This document shows, one piece after another, positions 1-8,102 of a stretch of 48,117 bases of DNA. Under the pieces are notes generated by a model. That model was not told where the DNA came from. It did no database searches and saw only the letters and a program-made list of their open reading frames with translations. Source of the DNA: an uncultured bacterium (GTDB lineage: Bacteria > Electryoneota > Electryoneia > Electryoneales > Electryoneaceae); NCBI GenBank assembly GCA_913009835.1, contig CAJVXH010000005.1:1-48117 (forward strand), given 5' to 3'. A program made the translations under genes and the position numbers. Every line of letters begins with the position of its first letter. Within the stretch, counting starts at the first letter, position 1.

Positions 1-2
1 TT

Positions 3-683
3 TACGATGAAAAAGGATCGCGGCACAACCTGTCATTGACCTTCACCAAATCTGCCAACCAGGACGAATGGGTCTGGGAAGCGGAAGTCACCGAGCCCGC
101 AATCGCAGGGGCTGGAGCAACAGGTACCGTATCCTTCAACTCAGACGGTAGCCTCAGTGCCTGGAACTATGACGGTGGTGCAGCTGCCTTTTCCTTCGAT
201 CCGGGTGACGGTTCCGCCCTGGTTAACATCGCATTCGATGCCGGAGAATTCAATGGTATGAACGGCGTTACCCAAACAGCTTCAAACTTTTCGACTACAG
301 CTGTCGGGCAAGATGGTTACGCCATGGGGACGCTGGCAGACATCGATTTCAAGTACGATGGCAGAATTACCGGCAACTTCACCAACGGGCAGGAGTTGAC
401 GCTCGGCCAGATCATGCTGGCGGATTTTGTTAACGAAAACGGCCTCGAAAAAGCCGGTAACAACATGTGGCAGGCTACGCAGGTTTCTGGAGATCCGCGC
501 ATCGCCTATCCTGATGTTGATCTGGGCAGCAGCATTGAAGCAGGAAGGCTCGAGATGTCAAACGTTGACCTGGTCAAGGAATTCACCGAAATGATCAAAG
601 CACAGCGAGGCTTCCAGGCCAATGCGCGTGTCATTACGGTGTCCGACCAGATTCTTCAAGAGATCTCGAATCTGAAACGTTAA
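3..683 (+). CDS. flgE: Flagellar hook protein FlgE, C-terminal part (cut by left edge)
   Basis: This is the C-terminal part of the hook subunit that polymerises between the rod and the filament. The frame is open from base 3, and the first codons read YDEKGSRHNLSLTFTK, which matches the 'VYDSLG..H.L...F.K' segment of FlgE proteins. So the true start lies upstream of the window. The C-terminus has the rod/hook signature 'SNVDLVKEFTEMIKAQRGFQANARVITVSDQILQEI', which forms the terminal coiled coil shared by FlgE, FlgF and FlgG. The D2-like middle is rich in Gly, Asp and Ser. It stops at 683, and a hairpin follows before flbD, as in many hook operons. FlgE is favoured over FlgG because of the preceding FlgE-type domain and the flbD/motA neighbours. 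Confidence 0.93.
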   Translation, partial: YDEKGSRHNLSLTFTKSANQDEWVWEAEVTEPAIAGAGATGTVSFNSDGSLSAWNYDGGAAAFSFDPGDGSALVNIAFDAGEFNGMNGVTQTASNFSTTAVGQDGYAMGTLADIDFKYDGRITGNFTNGQELTLGQIMLADFVNENGLEKAGNNMWQATQVSGDPRIAYPDVDLGSSIEAGRLEMSNVDLVKEFTEMIKAQRGFQANARVITVSDQILQEISNLKR

Positions 684-695
684 TTCAGTAGCGTG

Positions 696-723
696 AGGCG
701 GCAACCATATTCGGTTGCCGCCT
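696..723 (+). terminator. Perfect 11-bp hairpin after flgE
   Basis: The arms AGGCGGCAACC and GGTTGCCGCCT are exactly complementary around a 6-nt loop, starting 13 nt after the flgE stop. The sequence after the stem has no T-run, so this is not a textbook intrinsic terminator. It could attenuate transcription between the hook gene and flbD-motA, or protect the 3' end of the upstream mRNA. Confidence 0.55.
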
Positions 724-787
724 TGAAATAAGCTATATATGCCTTGACCAGATAAATGCTCGAGTTCATGTATGGCGTGGAGGGACC

Positions 788-979
788 ATGATTCAGATTA
801 CCCGGCTGGATGACAGCGAACTGATGATAAACTCGGACATGATCGAGTTCATCGAACAGACGCCGGATACGATTATCACCCTGAGTGACGGGAAGAAGAT
901 TCTGACAAAACTCTCTCCTGAGGAAATCATCAATCGGATCGTTGAGTTTCGTCAACGGGTGTTGCAACCCATAACCTAG
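788..979 (+). CDS. flbD: FlbD family small flagellar protein
   Basis: This 63-residue protein matches the small FlbD family (the short family of spirochaetes and Firmicutes, not the Caulobacter NtrC-like FlbD). It starts MIQITRLDDSEL and continues with a 'mINSDMIEFIEQTPDTIITLSDGKK' core, an acidic/hydrophobic beta-rich fold, ending in a helix. In other bacteria the family lies between flgE and motA, exactly as here. Its molecular role is not established. The start is supported by GGAGGG a few bases upstream of the ATG. The stop is 21 nt before motA, so it is very probably co-transcribed with it. Confidence 0.88.
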   Translation: MIQITRLDDSELMINSDMIEFIEQTPDTIITLSDGKKILTKLSPEEIINRIVEFRQRVLQPIT

Positions 980-1000
980 ACACGGTAGCGGGAACGACTG

Positions 1001-1795
1001 ATGGATATTGCAACCTTAATCGGACTGATTCTGGCAGCTGGACTGGTGATTGGATCTATTCTCACCGGACCTGGAGTCGGCTTCTTTTTCAGTTTGCCGT
1101 CTGTGATGATCGTCTTCGGCGGATCTTTCGGGGTTACCTTGATCAACTTTCCGCTCAAAGATGTGCTGGCCGTTAGCAATGTGGCTAAGAAGACCTTCTT
1201 CTCTTCAGCAGATCCACCGCAGAGTATCATCGAAAAGCTAGTTGAGATCGCGGAAAAAGCCCGGCGAGAAGGAATCTTGGCCATCGAACGTGAGATGGAC
1301 ACGATTGATGATCCATACATGAAACTCGGAGTTCAATACGCTGTGGACGGCGTTGAGCCTGAAGCTATTCGTGCCATCCTCGAGAGCGAACTGACCGGGA
1401 TGGAGGCCAGGCACAGCCAGGGAAAGAAAATCTTTGAAGCTCTGGGTGCGTTTGCGCCTGCCTTCGGGATGATCGGAACCCTGGTAGGGCTGATCCAGAT
1501 GCTCTCAGGTCTGGACGATCCCTCAAAGATCGGCATAGGTATGGCGACAGCGCTGGTAACAACGCTGTATGGATCCATGGCCGCAAATATGGTTTTCCTG
1601 CCAATGGCTGGAAAGCTGGAACTGCGTTCAGGCGAGGAAATTCGGATGAAGGAGATGATTCTGGAAGGAATTCTCGCCATTCAGTCCGGCGATAATCCAC
1701 GTGTCGTCCGTCAGAAACTGACAACTTTCCTGCCACCTGCTGACAGAGTCTCAGAAGAAGAAGCTAAAGCGGCAGCAGCTGGAAAAAGTGAGTAA
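1001..1795 (+). CDS. motA: Flagellar motor stator protein MotA
   Basis: MotA forms the proton or sodium channel of the stator with MotB and pushes on FliG. The 264-residue protein is of normal length. It has two membrane helices near the N-terminus, a cytoplasmic loop with the charged 'EKARREGILAIEREMD' segment (about residues 85-100) that normally contacts FliG, and two C-terminal helices. The conserved proline-containing signature 'PAFGMIGTLVGLIQML' begins at about residue 153. The C-terminal tail is acidic and alanine-rich. It lies 5 nt before motB. Ion specificity cannot be read safely from the sequence. Confidence 0.95.
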   Translation: MDIATLIGLILAAGLVIGSILTGPGVGFFFSLPSVMIVFGGSFGVTLINFPLKDVLAVSNVAKKTFFSSADPPQSIIEKLVEIAEKARREGILAIEREMDTIDDPYMKLGVQYAVDGVEPEAIRAILESELTGMEARHSQGKKIFEALGAFAPAFGMIGTLVGLIQMLSGLDDPSKIGIGMATALVTTLYGSMAANMVFLPMAGKLELRSGEEIRMKEMILEGILAIQSGDNPRVVRQKLTTFLPPADRVSEEEAKAAAAGKSE

Positions 1796-1800
1796 CTAAG

Positions 1801-2541
1801 ATGCCAATAAGGAAAAAATGTCCAGAACCCCCACCAGAGGGAGCTCCCGCCTGGATGGTTACCTATGGTGACATGATGACCCTGTTGCTCACCTTCTTCG
1901 TGCTGATCGTTTCATTTTCGTCGACTGAAGTCGTCAAATTCAGAGCTGCAATGGATTCTGTTCGAGAAGGGATGGGAATCTGGCCGGAAAACAATAGCGC
2001 TATTCCGAACGTTTACTTGCGAAATCTTCAGGACCAAGCCACGGAGAGCGAAGAAGTGGTCGAAGAGATAGAAGAGATGCAAAAAGATAATTCGGCCCTG
2101 GAGTTTATCGAGGTATACAACACTCCGCAAGGAGTGCGGCTTATCCTGTCAGATTCACTTCTATTCAACAGTGGCTCGGCAGAACTCACAGAAGTCTTTC
2201 AAAATTTGCTCGAACGGATTGGAGCCGTCGTAGCCAGACGATCATTCAACCTGGTCCGAGTAGAAGGTCATACGGATAACGTCCCGATCAACACTCCGCG
2301 ATTCCCCAGTAACTGGGAGCTGAGTGCGTCGCGGGCAGTACAGGTGGTAAAGTTTCTGGCGGATAATTCCGACATCCCGCCCCAGGACTTGAGCGGAGTG
2401 GGATACGGGCAGTACCGACCACGATCTGACAACGATACAGCTACCGGACGAGCACGCAATCGTCGAGTAGAAATCTTCCTTGAATTCGCGGATCCATTGA
2501 TATCGCCGGAAGCCGCAAGGGGGTACATCATCAATGAATGA
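1801..2541 (+). CDS. motB: Flagellar motor stator protein MotB
   Basis: MotB anchors the stator to peptidoglycan and carries the ion-binding aspartate. The single N-terminal membrane helix follows the signature 'PAWMVTYGDMMTLLLTFFVLIVSF', with the channel aspartate at about residue 24. The second half is an OmpA-like peptidoglycan-binding domain with 'VEGHTDNVPINTPRFPSNWELSASRA' and 'GYGQYRPRSDN...GRARNRRVEI'. Its 3' end overlaps the fliL start by 8 nt, indicating translational coupling. Length (246 residues) and gene order motA-motB-fliL are typical. Confidence 0.95.
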   Translation: MPIRKKCPEPPPEGAPAWMVTYGDMMTLLLTFFVLIVSFSSTEVVKFRAAMDSVREGMGIWPENNSAIPNVYLRNLQDQATESEEVVEEIEEMQKDNSALEFIEVYNTPQGVRLILSDSLLFNSGSAELTEVFQNLLERIGAVVARRSFNLVRVEGHTDNVPINTPRFPSNWELSASRAVQVVKFLADNSDIPPQDLSGVGYGQYRPRSDNDTATGRARNRRVEIFLEFADPLISPEAARGYIINE

Positions 2542-3058
2542 AGAAAACCCTGAAGTTGAGAGTGTAGAATTGCCTGAGAGTGATCAGGAATCTGGCGAAA
2601 TTGTCTCCGGAAAACAGATGAAACCGGTGGTGTTTATCGTCATTCTGGTGATCATGCTCGGATTCCAGGTATCATCCTCCTGGTTGCTGATGAACAGAGT
2701 TCTTGAGGACAATCCATACTTTCCTGGAAGCGCGCCTGACCCTGAGGCGGGGCTCTACGGCATTCTCCACACACTGGATGGTATCATCATCAATCCCACC
2801 GATTCAAATGGTTCGAAAGTTCTATTGGTGGACATTGGATTCGAAACTGGCAGTGAGGATGTCGTGTTGGAATTGCAGAAACTCGAACCGTTGCTGCGAG
2901 ATAACATCAACACATTTTTGTCGGCACAGAGGTTACCAGTGCTGACGGACATTCGCATGCGAGACCTCATGCGCGAAAAGGTGAAAGAAATTGTAAACCA
3001 CAACCTGACGTCTGGCAAAGTAGGACGAGTGTTTTTCGTCCGCTACGTACTTCAATAG
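2534..3058 (+). CDS. fliL: Flagellar basal body-associated protein FliL
   Basis: FliL is a single-pass inner-membrane protein that surrounds or supports the stators. This 174-residue protein has an acidic cytoplasmic N-terminus, one membrane helix at about residues 32-55 (VVFIVILVIMLGFQVSSSWLL), and a periplasmic domain with the FliL pattern 'LVDIGFETGSEDVVLELQKLEPLLRDNINTFLS'. The C-terminal 'REKVKEIVNHNLTSGKVGRVFFVRYVLQ' is the usual FliL ending. It overlaps motB and lies 18 nt ahead of fliM. Confidence 0.92.
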   Translation: MNEENPEVESVELPESDQESGEIVSGKQMKPVVFIVILVIMLGFQVSSSWLLMNRVLEDNPYFPGSAPDPEAGLYGILHTLDGIIINPTDSNGSKVLLVDIGFETGSEDVVLELQKLEPLLRDNINTFLSAQRLPVLTDIRMRDLMREKVKEIVNHNLTSGKVGRVFFVRYVLQ

Positions 3059-3076
3059 CCGAAATATGGTGTTGCG

Positions 3077-4069
3077 ATGAACAAAATCCTCTCACAAGAC
3101 GAGATTGATGCCCTGTTAAGCAGTGTGTCCAAGGGCAAGACTTACGATAATCTCGAGCCGGATTCCAGAAGGACGGTGACGGTTTATGACTTCAAGCATC
3201 CGGATAGGATCAGTAAAGAACAGATCCGGTCAATGCGAACGATTCATGAAAACTTCGCACGCTTGTTCGCAACATTCCTCTCAACAAACATGCGTGCTTT
3301 GGTCGATGTAAACGTTATCTCAATTGATCAGGTGACATACAGCGAATACACAATGTCCTTGTCGATGCCATCAAGTCTGTATCTACTCGGTTTCGAGGAA
3401 ATGGAAGGCAAAGCCGTTGTCGAGATCAGCCCGCAACTCCTGCTGTTCATCGTTGATCGTCTGCTGGGGGGATCGGGTGAAACTGAGATCGAAGTACGCG
3501 AGATTACCCTGATCGAGCAGAACATCGTTCAACGCATCATCTCAAACCTGATAAACACTCTAAACGAAGTCTGGTCACAGGTTTTCCCACTGAACGCACG
3601 GTTTGATTCGTTCGAAACCGACCCACAGTTCGTGCAGATTGCACGTTCCAGCGAAACAATCGCGATAATCTTCTTTGAAGTTAAAGTGAGAGGTGCGGTT
3701 TATCCGATGAACGTCGGTTTCCCGTATTTTGTCCTCGAACCGATCCTACAGAAACTATCCTCACAAACCTTCTTCTCCACTAGCAAAAAGGTCAGTGACG
3801 ATGAATTGAGGATGATGGAGGAGCGGCTGAAAGCCACAAATATCCAGCTGAGCGCAGTGTTTAATGAAACCAACATCAGGGTGAGTGAATTCCTTTCACT
3901 GCGTAAGGATGACATCATTCAGCTGGACAAGAGTATAAACGAAGAGCTGGTGATTCAGGTAGGAAAACGAACTAAAATGTTTGGCGTGCCGGGACGGTCT
4001 GGACGTAAAATGGCTGTTCAGGTCACCCGTCAGTTGTCACCTGAAGAGAAGCTCTCTCTCGAACAGTAG
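3077..4069 (+). CDS. fliM: Flagellar motor switch protein FliM
   Basis: FliM is the middle C-ring protein; it binds phosphorylated CheY and controls rotation direction. The N-terminal LSQDEIDALL (about residues 5-14) is the CheY-binding EIDALL motif. A long middle domain with the FliM core 'RTIHENFARLFATFLSTNMRALVDVNVISIDQVTYSEYTMSL' follows. The C-terminal SpoA-like domain contains 'ELVIQVGKRTKMFGVPGRSGRKMAVQVT'. At 330 residues it is the family's normal length. It precedes the FliY-like fliN by 8 nt. Confidence 0.95.
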   Translation: MNKILSQDEIDALLSSVSKGKTYDNLEPDSRRTVTVYDFKHPDRISKEQIRSMRTIHENFARLFATFLSTNMRALVDVNVISIDQVTYSEYTMSLSMPSSLYLLGFEEMEGKAVVEISPQLLLFIVDRLLGGSGETEIEVREITLIEQNIVQRIISNLINTLNEVWSQVFPLNARFDSFETDPQFVQIARSSETIAIIFFEVKVRGAVYPMNVGFPYFVLEPILQKLSSQTFFSTSKKVSDDELRMMEERLKATNIQLSAVFNETNIRVSEFLSLRKDDIIQLDKSINEELVIQVGKRTKMFGVPGRSGRKMAVQVTRQLSPEEKLSLEQ

Positions 4070-4077
4070 AGGTAATC

Positions 4078-5022
4078 ATGGCAATCGATCCGATTTACAC
4101 GAACGTGATGGACAAGGCGCTGGAGATCATGACAGATGTTCTGCGTCCCATCCTCAATCGGGATGTCGAAATAGGTCTTACCACTCTGAAGGATGCATCC
4201 CTCGAGATGCTCAAGCAAACATTTGATGATGAGATGGTCATGGTCAAGGCACCCATGAGCGGGGCAATTGACATCGACCAATACTATTTCATGAGTAAAA
4301 AGCTGGCGGCATCCATCACAGACCTGATGGTAATGGGTGATGGTACTGCTGACTTCAATGAAAGCGAATCGCTGGATGGCGTTTCGGAGGCCACAAACCA
4401 GATTGTTGGGGCGCAAGCCACTCAATGGGCTGAAGAACTCAAAACAGACCTGACCCCCAGTGGGGCACAGAGCAGTGTTGTTCTGGAAAAAGATCTGGAT
4501 ATTGATCTGCCTCAGTTTTACGCTGCCAAACTGAAGATCAGTATTGATGATTGGGGCGAGGAAAACATCTGTTACTTCGCGAGCAGATCACTGTTTGAGG
4601 TTCTAAAAGCTCTGGTTGATCCTTCTCAGGTGCAGAGTCAGTCTGGGGAAGCTGAATCTGGCACCGTTACGGATAGTGGTGGGGGTGAGGATAAATCTGT
4701 CAAGAGAGCTGTGTTCGGAGAATTCGATTCCGAAGATGGTTCCAGCTTGAACGGTGACATCCCTCGCAATCTCGATCTACTGATGGACATCTCACTGCCG
4801 GTAACAATCGAGCTGGGACGAACTGAAATGCTGATTCGGGATGTACTGGAATTGGGACCAGGATCAGTTATCGAATTACAAAAGCTGTCGGGCGAACCTA
4901 TTGATCTGTATATTAACGACAAGCAATTTGCACTGGGCGAGGTCGTTGTTATTGATGAAAACTTTGGTATCCGCATAACTGAATTGCTCAGCGTGGAGGA
5001 TAGAATCAAGGCGCTTAAATGA
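4078..5022 (+). CDS. fliN: FliY-like motor switch protein FliN with CheC-like N-terminal domain
   Basis: The last 80 or so residues are a SpoA/FliN domain ('LLMDISLPVTIELGRTEMLIRDVLELGPGSVIELQKLSGEPIDLYINDKQFALGEVVVIDENFGIRITELLS'), the C-ring part. The first ~190 residues resemble CheC/FliY phosphatase domains and make the protein 314 residues instead of the ~100-150 of simple FliN. The CheC motif D-xxx-E-xx-N is visible as D100, E104, N107 (DGVSEATN), so dephosphorylation of CheY at the motor is plausible. I see only one such motif, whereas Bacillus FliY has two. An acidic, Ser/Gly-rich linker joins the domains. It overlaps fliO by 4 nt (ATGA). Confidence 0.9.
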   Translation: MAIDPIYTNVMDKALEIMTDVLRPILNRDVEIGLTTLKDASLEMLKQTFDDEMVMVKAPMSGAIDIDQYYFMSKKLAASITDLMVMGDGTADFNESESLDGVSEATNQIVGAQATQWAEELKTDLTPSGAQSSVVLEKDLDIDLPQFYAAKLKISIDDWGEENICYFASRSLFEVLKALVDPSQVQSQSGEAESGTVTDSGGGEDKSVKRAVFGEFDSEDGSSLNGDIPRNLDLLMDISLPVTIELGRTEMLIRDVLELGPGSVIELQKLSGEPIDLYINDKQFALGEVVVIDENFGIRITELLSVEDRIKALK

Positions 5023-5450
5023 GAGCAAGACTTTTACACATACTGGGATATGTGATTGGCTGGGCGCTGTTATCAGCACCACTGGCCTACGCAGAGAGCG
5101 AGATGATCCCCAGCCTGACCTTCAGTCTGCTAAGGGCATTTTTGGCTCTCGTGCTGGTCCTCGCTCTCTTTTTTCTGCTAATCTTCGTTGTCCGGAGATA
5201 CTACCCTAAAGTTCTTCAACAGCTGCCGCGCGGTCCCCGAAAAGGAGAACATATTGATATTCGCAGTTCATGCTCGCTTGGTTCGAAACGATTTCTATAC
5301 GTGGTCAAAGTGGGAAAAACCAACTATCTGATCGGCGGTACGGACAGCTCACTGAACAAGATTGATCAATGGTCTGAAGGTTGCGAGGAAGATGTTGAGA
5401 ATTTCTCAGAAAAAGACACCTTGAATAAGTCTAGAATTGGCACACTATGA
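5019..5450 (+). CDS. fliO: Flagellar biosynthesis protein FliO
   Basis: FliO is a small membrane protein that helps assemble the FliP ring of the export gate. The 143-residue product starts with a signal-like helix ending ALAYAESE and has a second strong membrane helix (LLRAFLALVLVLALFFLLIFVVRRYYPK). A small cytoplasmic beta domain with 'RSSCSLGSKRFLYVVKVGKTNYLIGGTDSSLNKI' follows, the usual FliO core. It overlaps both fliN and the FapA-family gene by 4 nt, so these are translationally coupled. Confidence 0.87.
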   Translation: MRARLLHILGYVIGWALLSAPLAYAESEMIPSLTFSLLRAFLALVLVLALFFLLIFVVRRYYPKVLQQLPRGPRKGEHIDIRSSCSLGSKRFLYVVKVGKTNYLIGGTDSSLNKIDQWSEGCEEDVENFSEKDTLNKSRIGTL

Positions 5451-7060
5451 GCATGTTTCACCCACATAACGACCCTGAATTACGACGGCTTTATCAAGTC
5501 ACTCAGGAAAGCGAGGCGATGGGAGATCCCGACGCCTCAGAGTTTGATACCGGCCGGGCAGAGCATCCCCAGGAGAGCTTGGATCATATCGAGGTGGAAG
5601 CGCTTGACGATGCGGATAATCGTGATCTCGACGAAGAAGGCAGCGGACCTCCAGAGAGTATTGATGATGCAACCAATCAACCCATCAGCGTGGCAGTCTC
5701 AGACAATGGACTGCAAGCCTATGCTATAATCCGTGTCAATCGACGTGTTGCTAATTCGACAATAAAGAAAGCTCTGGAAGAGAATGGGATTATCTATGGA
5801 ATCGACGAAGGAGCAATAACCGAGTTGTGCTCGGATGAAGGTCCTCGTGGTTTTCCCACAATTGTCGCAAAGGGAGATAAACAGGGCGCTGGGACAAATG
5901 CGGTCATGCACCTCTACTTTGAAAGAGCACCGAAACCCACTATCACTTACGATGAACAGGGACAAGCAGATTATAAAGAGAGCGGGGTTATCCAGCAGGT
6001 AAGAAAGGGCGCCCTACTCGCAAAAAAAACTCCAGCCGAACGTGGAAAATCCGGGACGACAGTTACCGGCGAGAAAACGTCGGGACGAATGGGCCGTGAT
6101 CTCAAAATTGTCGCAGGGGCAGGAACAAAATTTGAGGATTCTGAAGGACTTCGGTTGATTGCCCAACGTGGTGGAGTTGTTTCGTTACACAAGGGTAACG
6201 AGATCTCCGTATCCGACGAATATATTATCGAGGGAGATGTCGATTTTTCAACAGGAAATATCAAATTCGACGGGGCAGTTGTGGTTCGAGGAAATGTCTT
6301 GAGCGGATTCAAGATAGTCGCAACTGGAGATATTGAAATAAAAGGTGTTGTAGAAGATGCTGAAATTCACTGCGGAGGCAACCTGCAGATCCGAGGTGGA
6401 TTTATAGGAAAAGGTAAAGGGATTGCCCGGGTTTGTGGAGAAACACATATTCGCTTTCTTGAAAATCAGAACGTTATCTGTAACAATGATGTCTACGTAG
6501 CTGAAGAAATTGTCTTCAGCAACGTAACCTGTGGTGGCGAGTTAATGGTCAAGTTCGGAAAGGGAACGATAATCGGTGGCGTCGCCAATGCACGACGCGG
6601 CATCCAGATGAAAGTGGCTGGAAATCTGCACCACCAGAAAACATCATTGATATCAGGGCAGAACAAATCCCTGACAGAACGTTACAGGTTGGCCGTTGAT
6701 CCCGCTCCAGCGCTCGTGATCATGAAGGATCGGATTCAGACGGCATTGGATTCACTGGTAAAACGTAAGTACAGTGATAATGAGGAGCTGACAAAAGAAG
6801 AGTCTGAGGCTATGGACTATTTATATAAACAAATGGCCGGAATTGATGGTTGGGCTGAGGAAATAGGAAAAATCCGCGAAAAAATGGATCATGAGATCAC
6901 GAAGTTGGAAGCGAATGCCTATATTCGAATCGAGCAACGCGTTTACGAAGGCGTAACAGTAACTATCGGTAATCGACCTAGAGTGATTGATAAAGAAACG
7001 GGACGCTCTGAGTTTCGTCTGGCGGATGGGGAGATCGACAACATTGTGACAAAAAAATGA
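5447..7060 (+). CDS. FapA (DUF342) family polymer-forming-type protein
   Basis: The protein belongs to the FapA/DUF342 family. After an acidic disordered N-terminus (about residues 1-80) comes a FapA N-terminal domain. A glycine-rich right-handed beta-helix follows, with repeats such as 'DFSTGNIKFDGAVVVRGNVLSGFKIVATGDIEIKGVVEDAEIHCGGNLQIRGG'. The C-terminal ~140 residues are a helical coiled coil (IREKMDHEITKLEANA) and end in a small beta segment. FapA proteins occur near flagellar and polar-localisation genes (e.g. in Vibrio), but their exact role is not settled. The position between fliO and fliP, with 4-nt overlaps on both sides, ties it to the export apparatus. I would not give it an enzymatic role. 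Confidence 0.85.
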   Translation: MSMFHPHNDPELRRLYQVTQESEAMGDPDASEFDTGRAEHPQESLDHIEVEALDDADNRDLDEEGSGPPESIDDATNQPISVAVSDNGLQAYAIIRVNRRVANSTIKKALEENGIIYGIDEGAITELCSDEGPRGFPTIVAKGDKQGAGTNAVMHLYFERAPKPTITYDEQGQADYKESGVIQQVRKGALLAKKTPAERGKSGTTVTGEKTSGRMGRDLKIVAGAGTKFEDSEGLRLIAQRGGVVSLHKGNEISVSDEYIIEGDVDFSTGNIKFDGAVVVRGNVLSGFKIVATGDIEIKGVVEDAEIHCGGNLQIRGGFIGKGKGIARVCGETHIRFLENQNVICNNDVYVAEEIVFSNVTCGGELMVKFGKGTIIGGVANARRGIQMKVAGNLHHQKTSLISGQNKSLTERYRLAVDPAPALVIMKDRIQTALDSLVKRKYSDNEELTKEESEAMDYLYKQMAGIDGWAEEIGKIREKMDHEITKLEANAYIRIEQRVYEGVTVTIGNRPRVIDKETGRSEFRLADGEIDNIVTKK

Positions 7061-7842
7061 GCATGAAAAGATCCGCTACCATGATCGGTAAATGGTCGTC
7101 AATGCTGATTCTCGTCTGCTTAATCGGAATCGCCTTATCGATCCCCTCCGCACACGCCCAGGCACCAGGAATCCCCGCGATTACGATTGATGTTAACCAG
7201 TCGGACAGTCCAGAGGATATCGCTGTTACGCTACAGATTATGCTGCTGCTTACGGTGATTACCCTGGCGCCATCTATACTCATAATGATGACCAGCTTCG
7301 TGCGGCTTATTGTCGCTTTCCATTTTCTGCGTCAAGCATTGAGTACTCAGAGCCTGCCTCCAAACCAGATGATAGTTGGGCTGGCCTTGTTCTTGACAGT
7401 ATTTATAATGTCCCCGGTAATTACCGATATTTATGAAAATGCCTGGCAACCTTACTCTGCGCAAGAGATCACTCTGGAACAGGCGTGGAACAGAGGGCAG
7501 GAGCCATTGAGGGATTTCATGCTCTCACAAACCCGAGAGAAAGATCTGGCACTGTTCGTTCAAATAGCCGACATTGCACAACCAGGGACGCCGGATGATC
7601 TTCCCATGCGAATTATCATTCCAGCGTTTGTTATCAGCGAACTGCAGATCGGTTTTCAGATAGGTTTTCTTATCTACATGCCCATGTTGATCGTGGACAT
7701 GGTGGTTGCATCGGTATTGATGTCAATGGGTATGATGATGCTGCCGCCGGTGATGATTTCATTACCGTTCAAGTTGCTGCTGTTTGTGCTGGTTGATGGC
7801 TGGTATCTCGTCGTCGAGTCACTGGTAAAGAGTTTCCAATGA
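7057..7842 (+). CDS. fliP: Flagellar type III export gate protein FliP
   Basis: FliP forms the core ring of the flagellar secretion pore in the inner membrane. It begins with a cleavable signal peptide ending SAHAQAPG, as FliP proteins typically do. It continues 'LLTVITLAPSILIMMTSFVRLIVAFHFLRQALSTQSLPPNQMIVGLALFLTVFIMSP' and carries the family signature 'SELQIGFQIGFLIYMPMLIVDMVVASVLMSMGMMMLPP'. The length of 261 residues is normal. It overlaps the upstream FapA gene and the downstream fliQ by 4 nt each. Confidence 0.96.
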   Translation: MSMKRSATMIGKWSSMLILVCLIGIALSIPSAHAQAPGIPAITIDVNQSDSPEDIAVTLQIMLLLTVITLAPSILIMMTSFVRLIVAFHFLRQALSTQSLPPNQMIVGLALFLTVFIMSPVITDIYENAWQPYSAQEITLEQAWNRGQEPLRDFMLSQTREKDLALFVQIADIAQPGTPDDLPMRIIIPAFVISELQIGFQIGFLIYMPMLIVDMVVASVLMSMGMMMLPPVMISLPFKLLLFVLVDGWYLVVESLVKSFQ

Positions 7843-8102
7843 CAGAACAATTGGCCATCGAGATCGTAAGAGAAACCCTGGTCACCGCGTTGATTATAGC
7901 CGGACCAATGCTGCTGTCTGGCTTGATTGTGGGCGTGTTGATCAGCTTGTTGCAGTCTGTTACCCAGGTTCAGGAGTTGACCCTCACATTTATTCCAAAG
8001 ATTCTTACTGTTGTGACGGTGTTGATCCTGTTGTCGCCGTGGATGCTCGGCATCATGTTCAAATTCGTTCATATGATCTATGGATACATTGGCCAAGTCT
8101 AG
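7839..8102 (+). CDS. fliQ: Flagellar export gate protein FliQ
   Basis: FliQ is a two-helix membrane protein packed around FliP in the export gate. The 87-residue product has two hydrophobic hairpin helices and the family pattern 'ETLVTALIIAGPMLLSGLIVGVLISLLQSVTQVQELTLTFIPKILTVV'. It overlaps fliP by 4 nt, and its last 23 nt also carry the start of the histidine kinase gene in another frame. fliR, its usual neighbour, is 3.1 kb further on because two signalling genes intervene. Confidence 0.95.
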   Translation: MTEQLAIEIVRETLVTALIIAGPMLLSGLIVGVLISLLQSVTQVQELTLTFIPKILTVVTVLILLSPWMLGIMFKFVHMIYGYIGQV

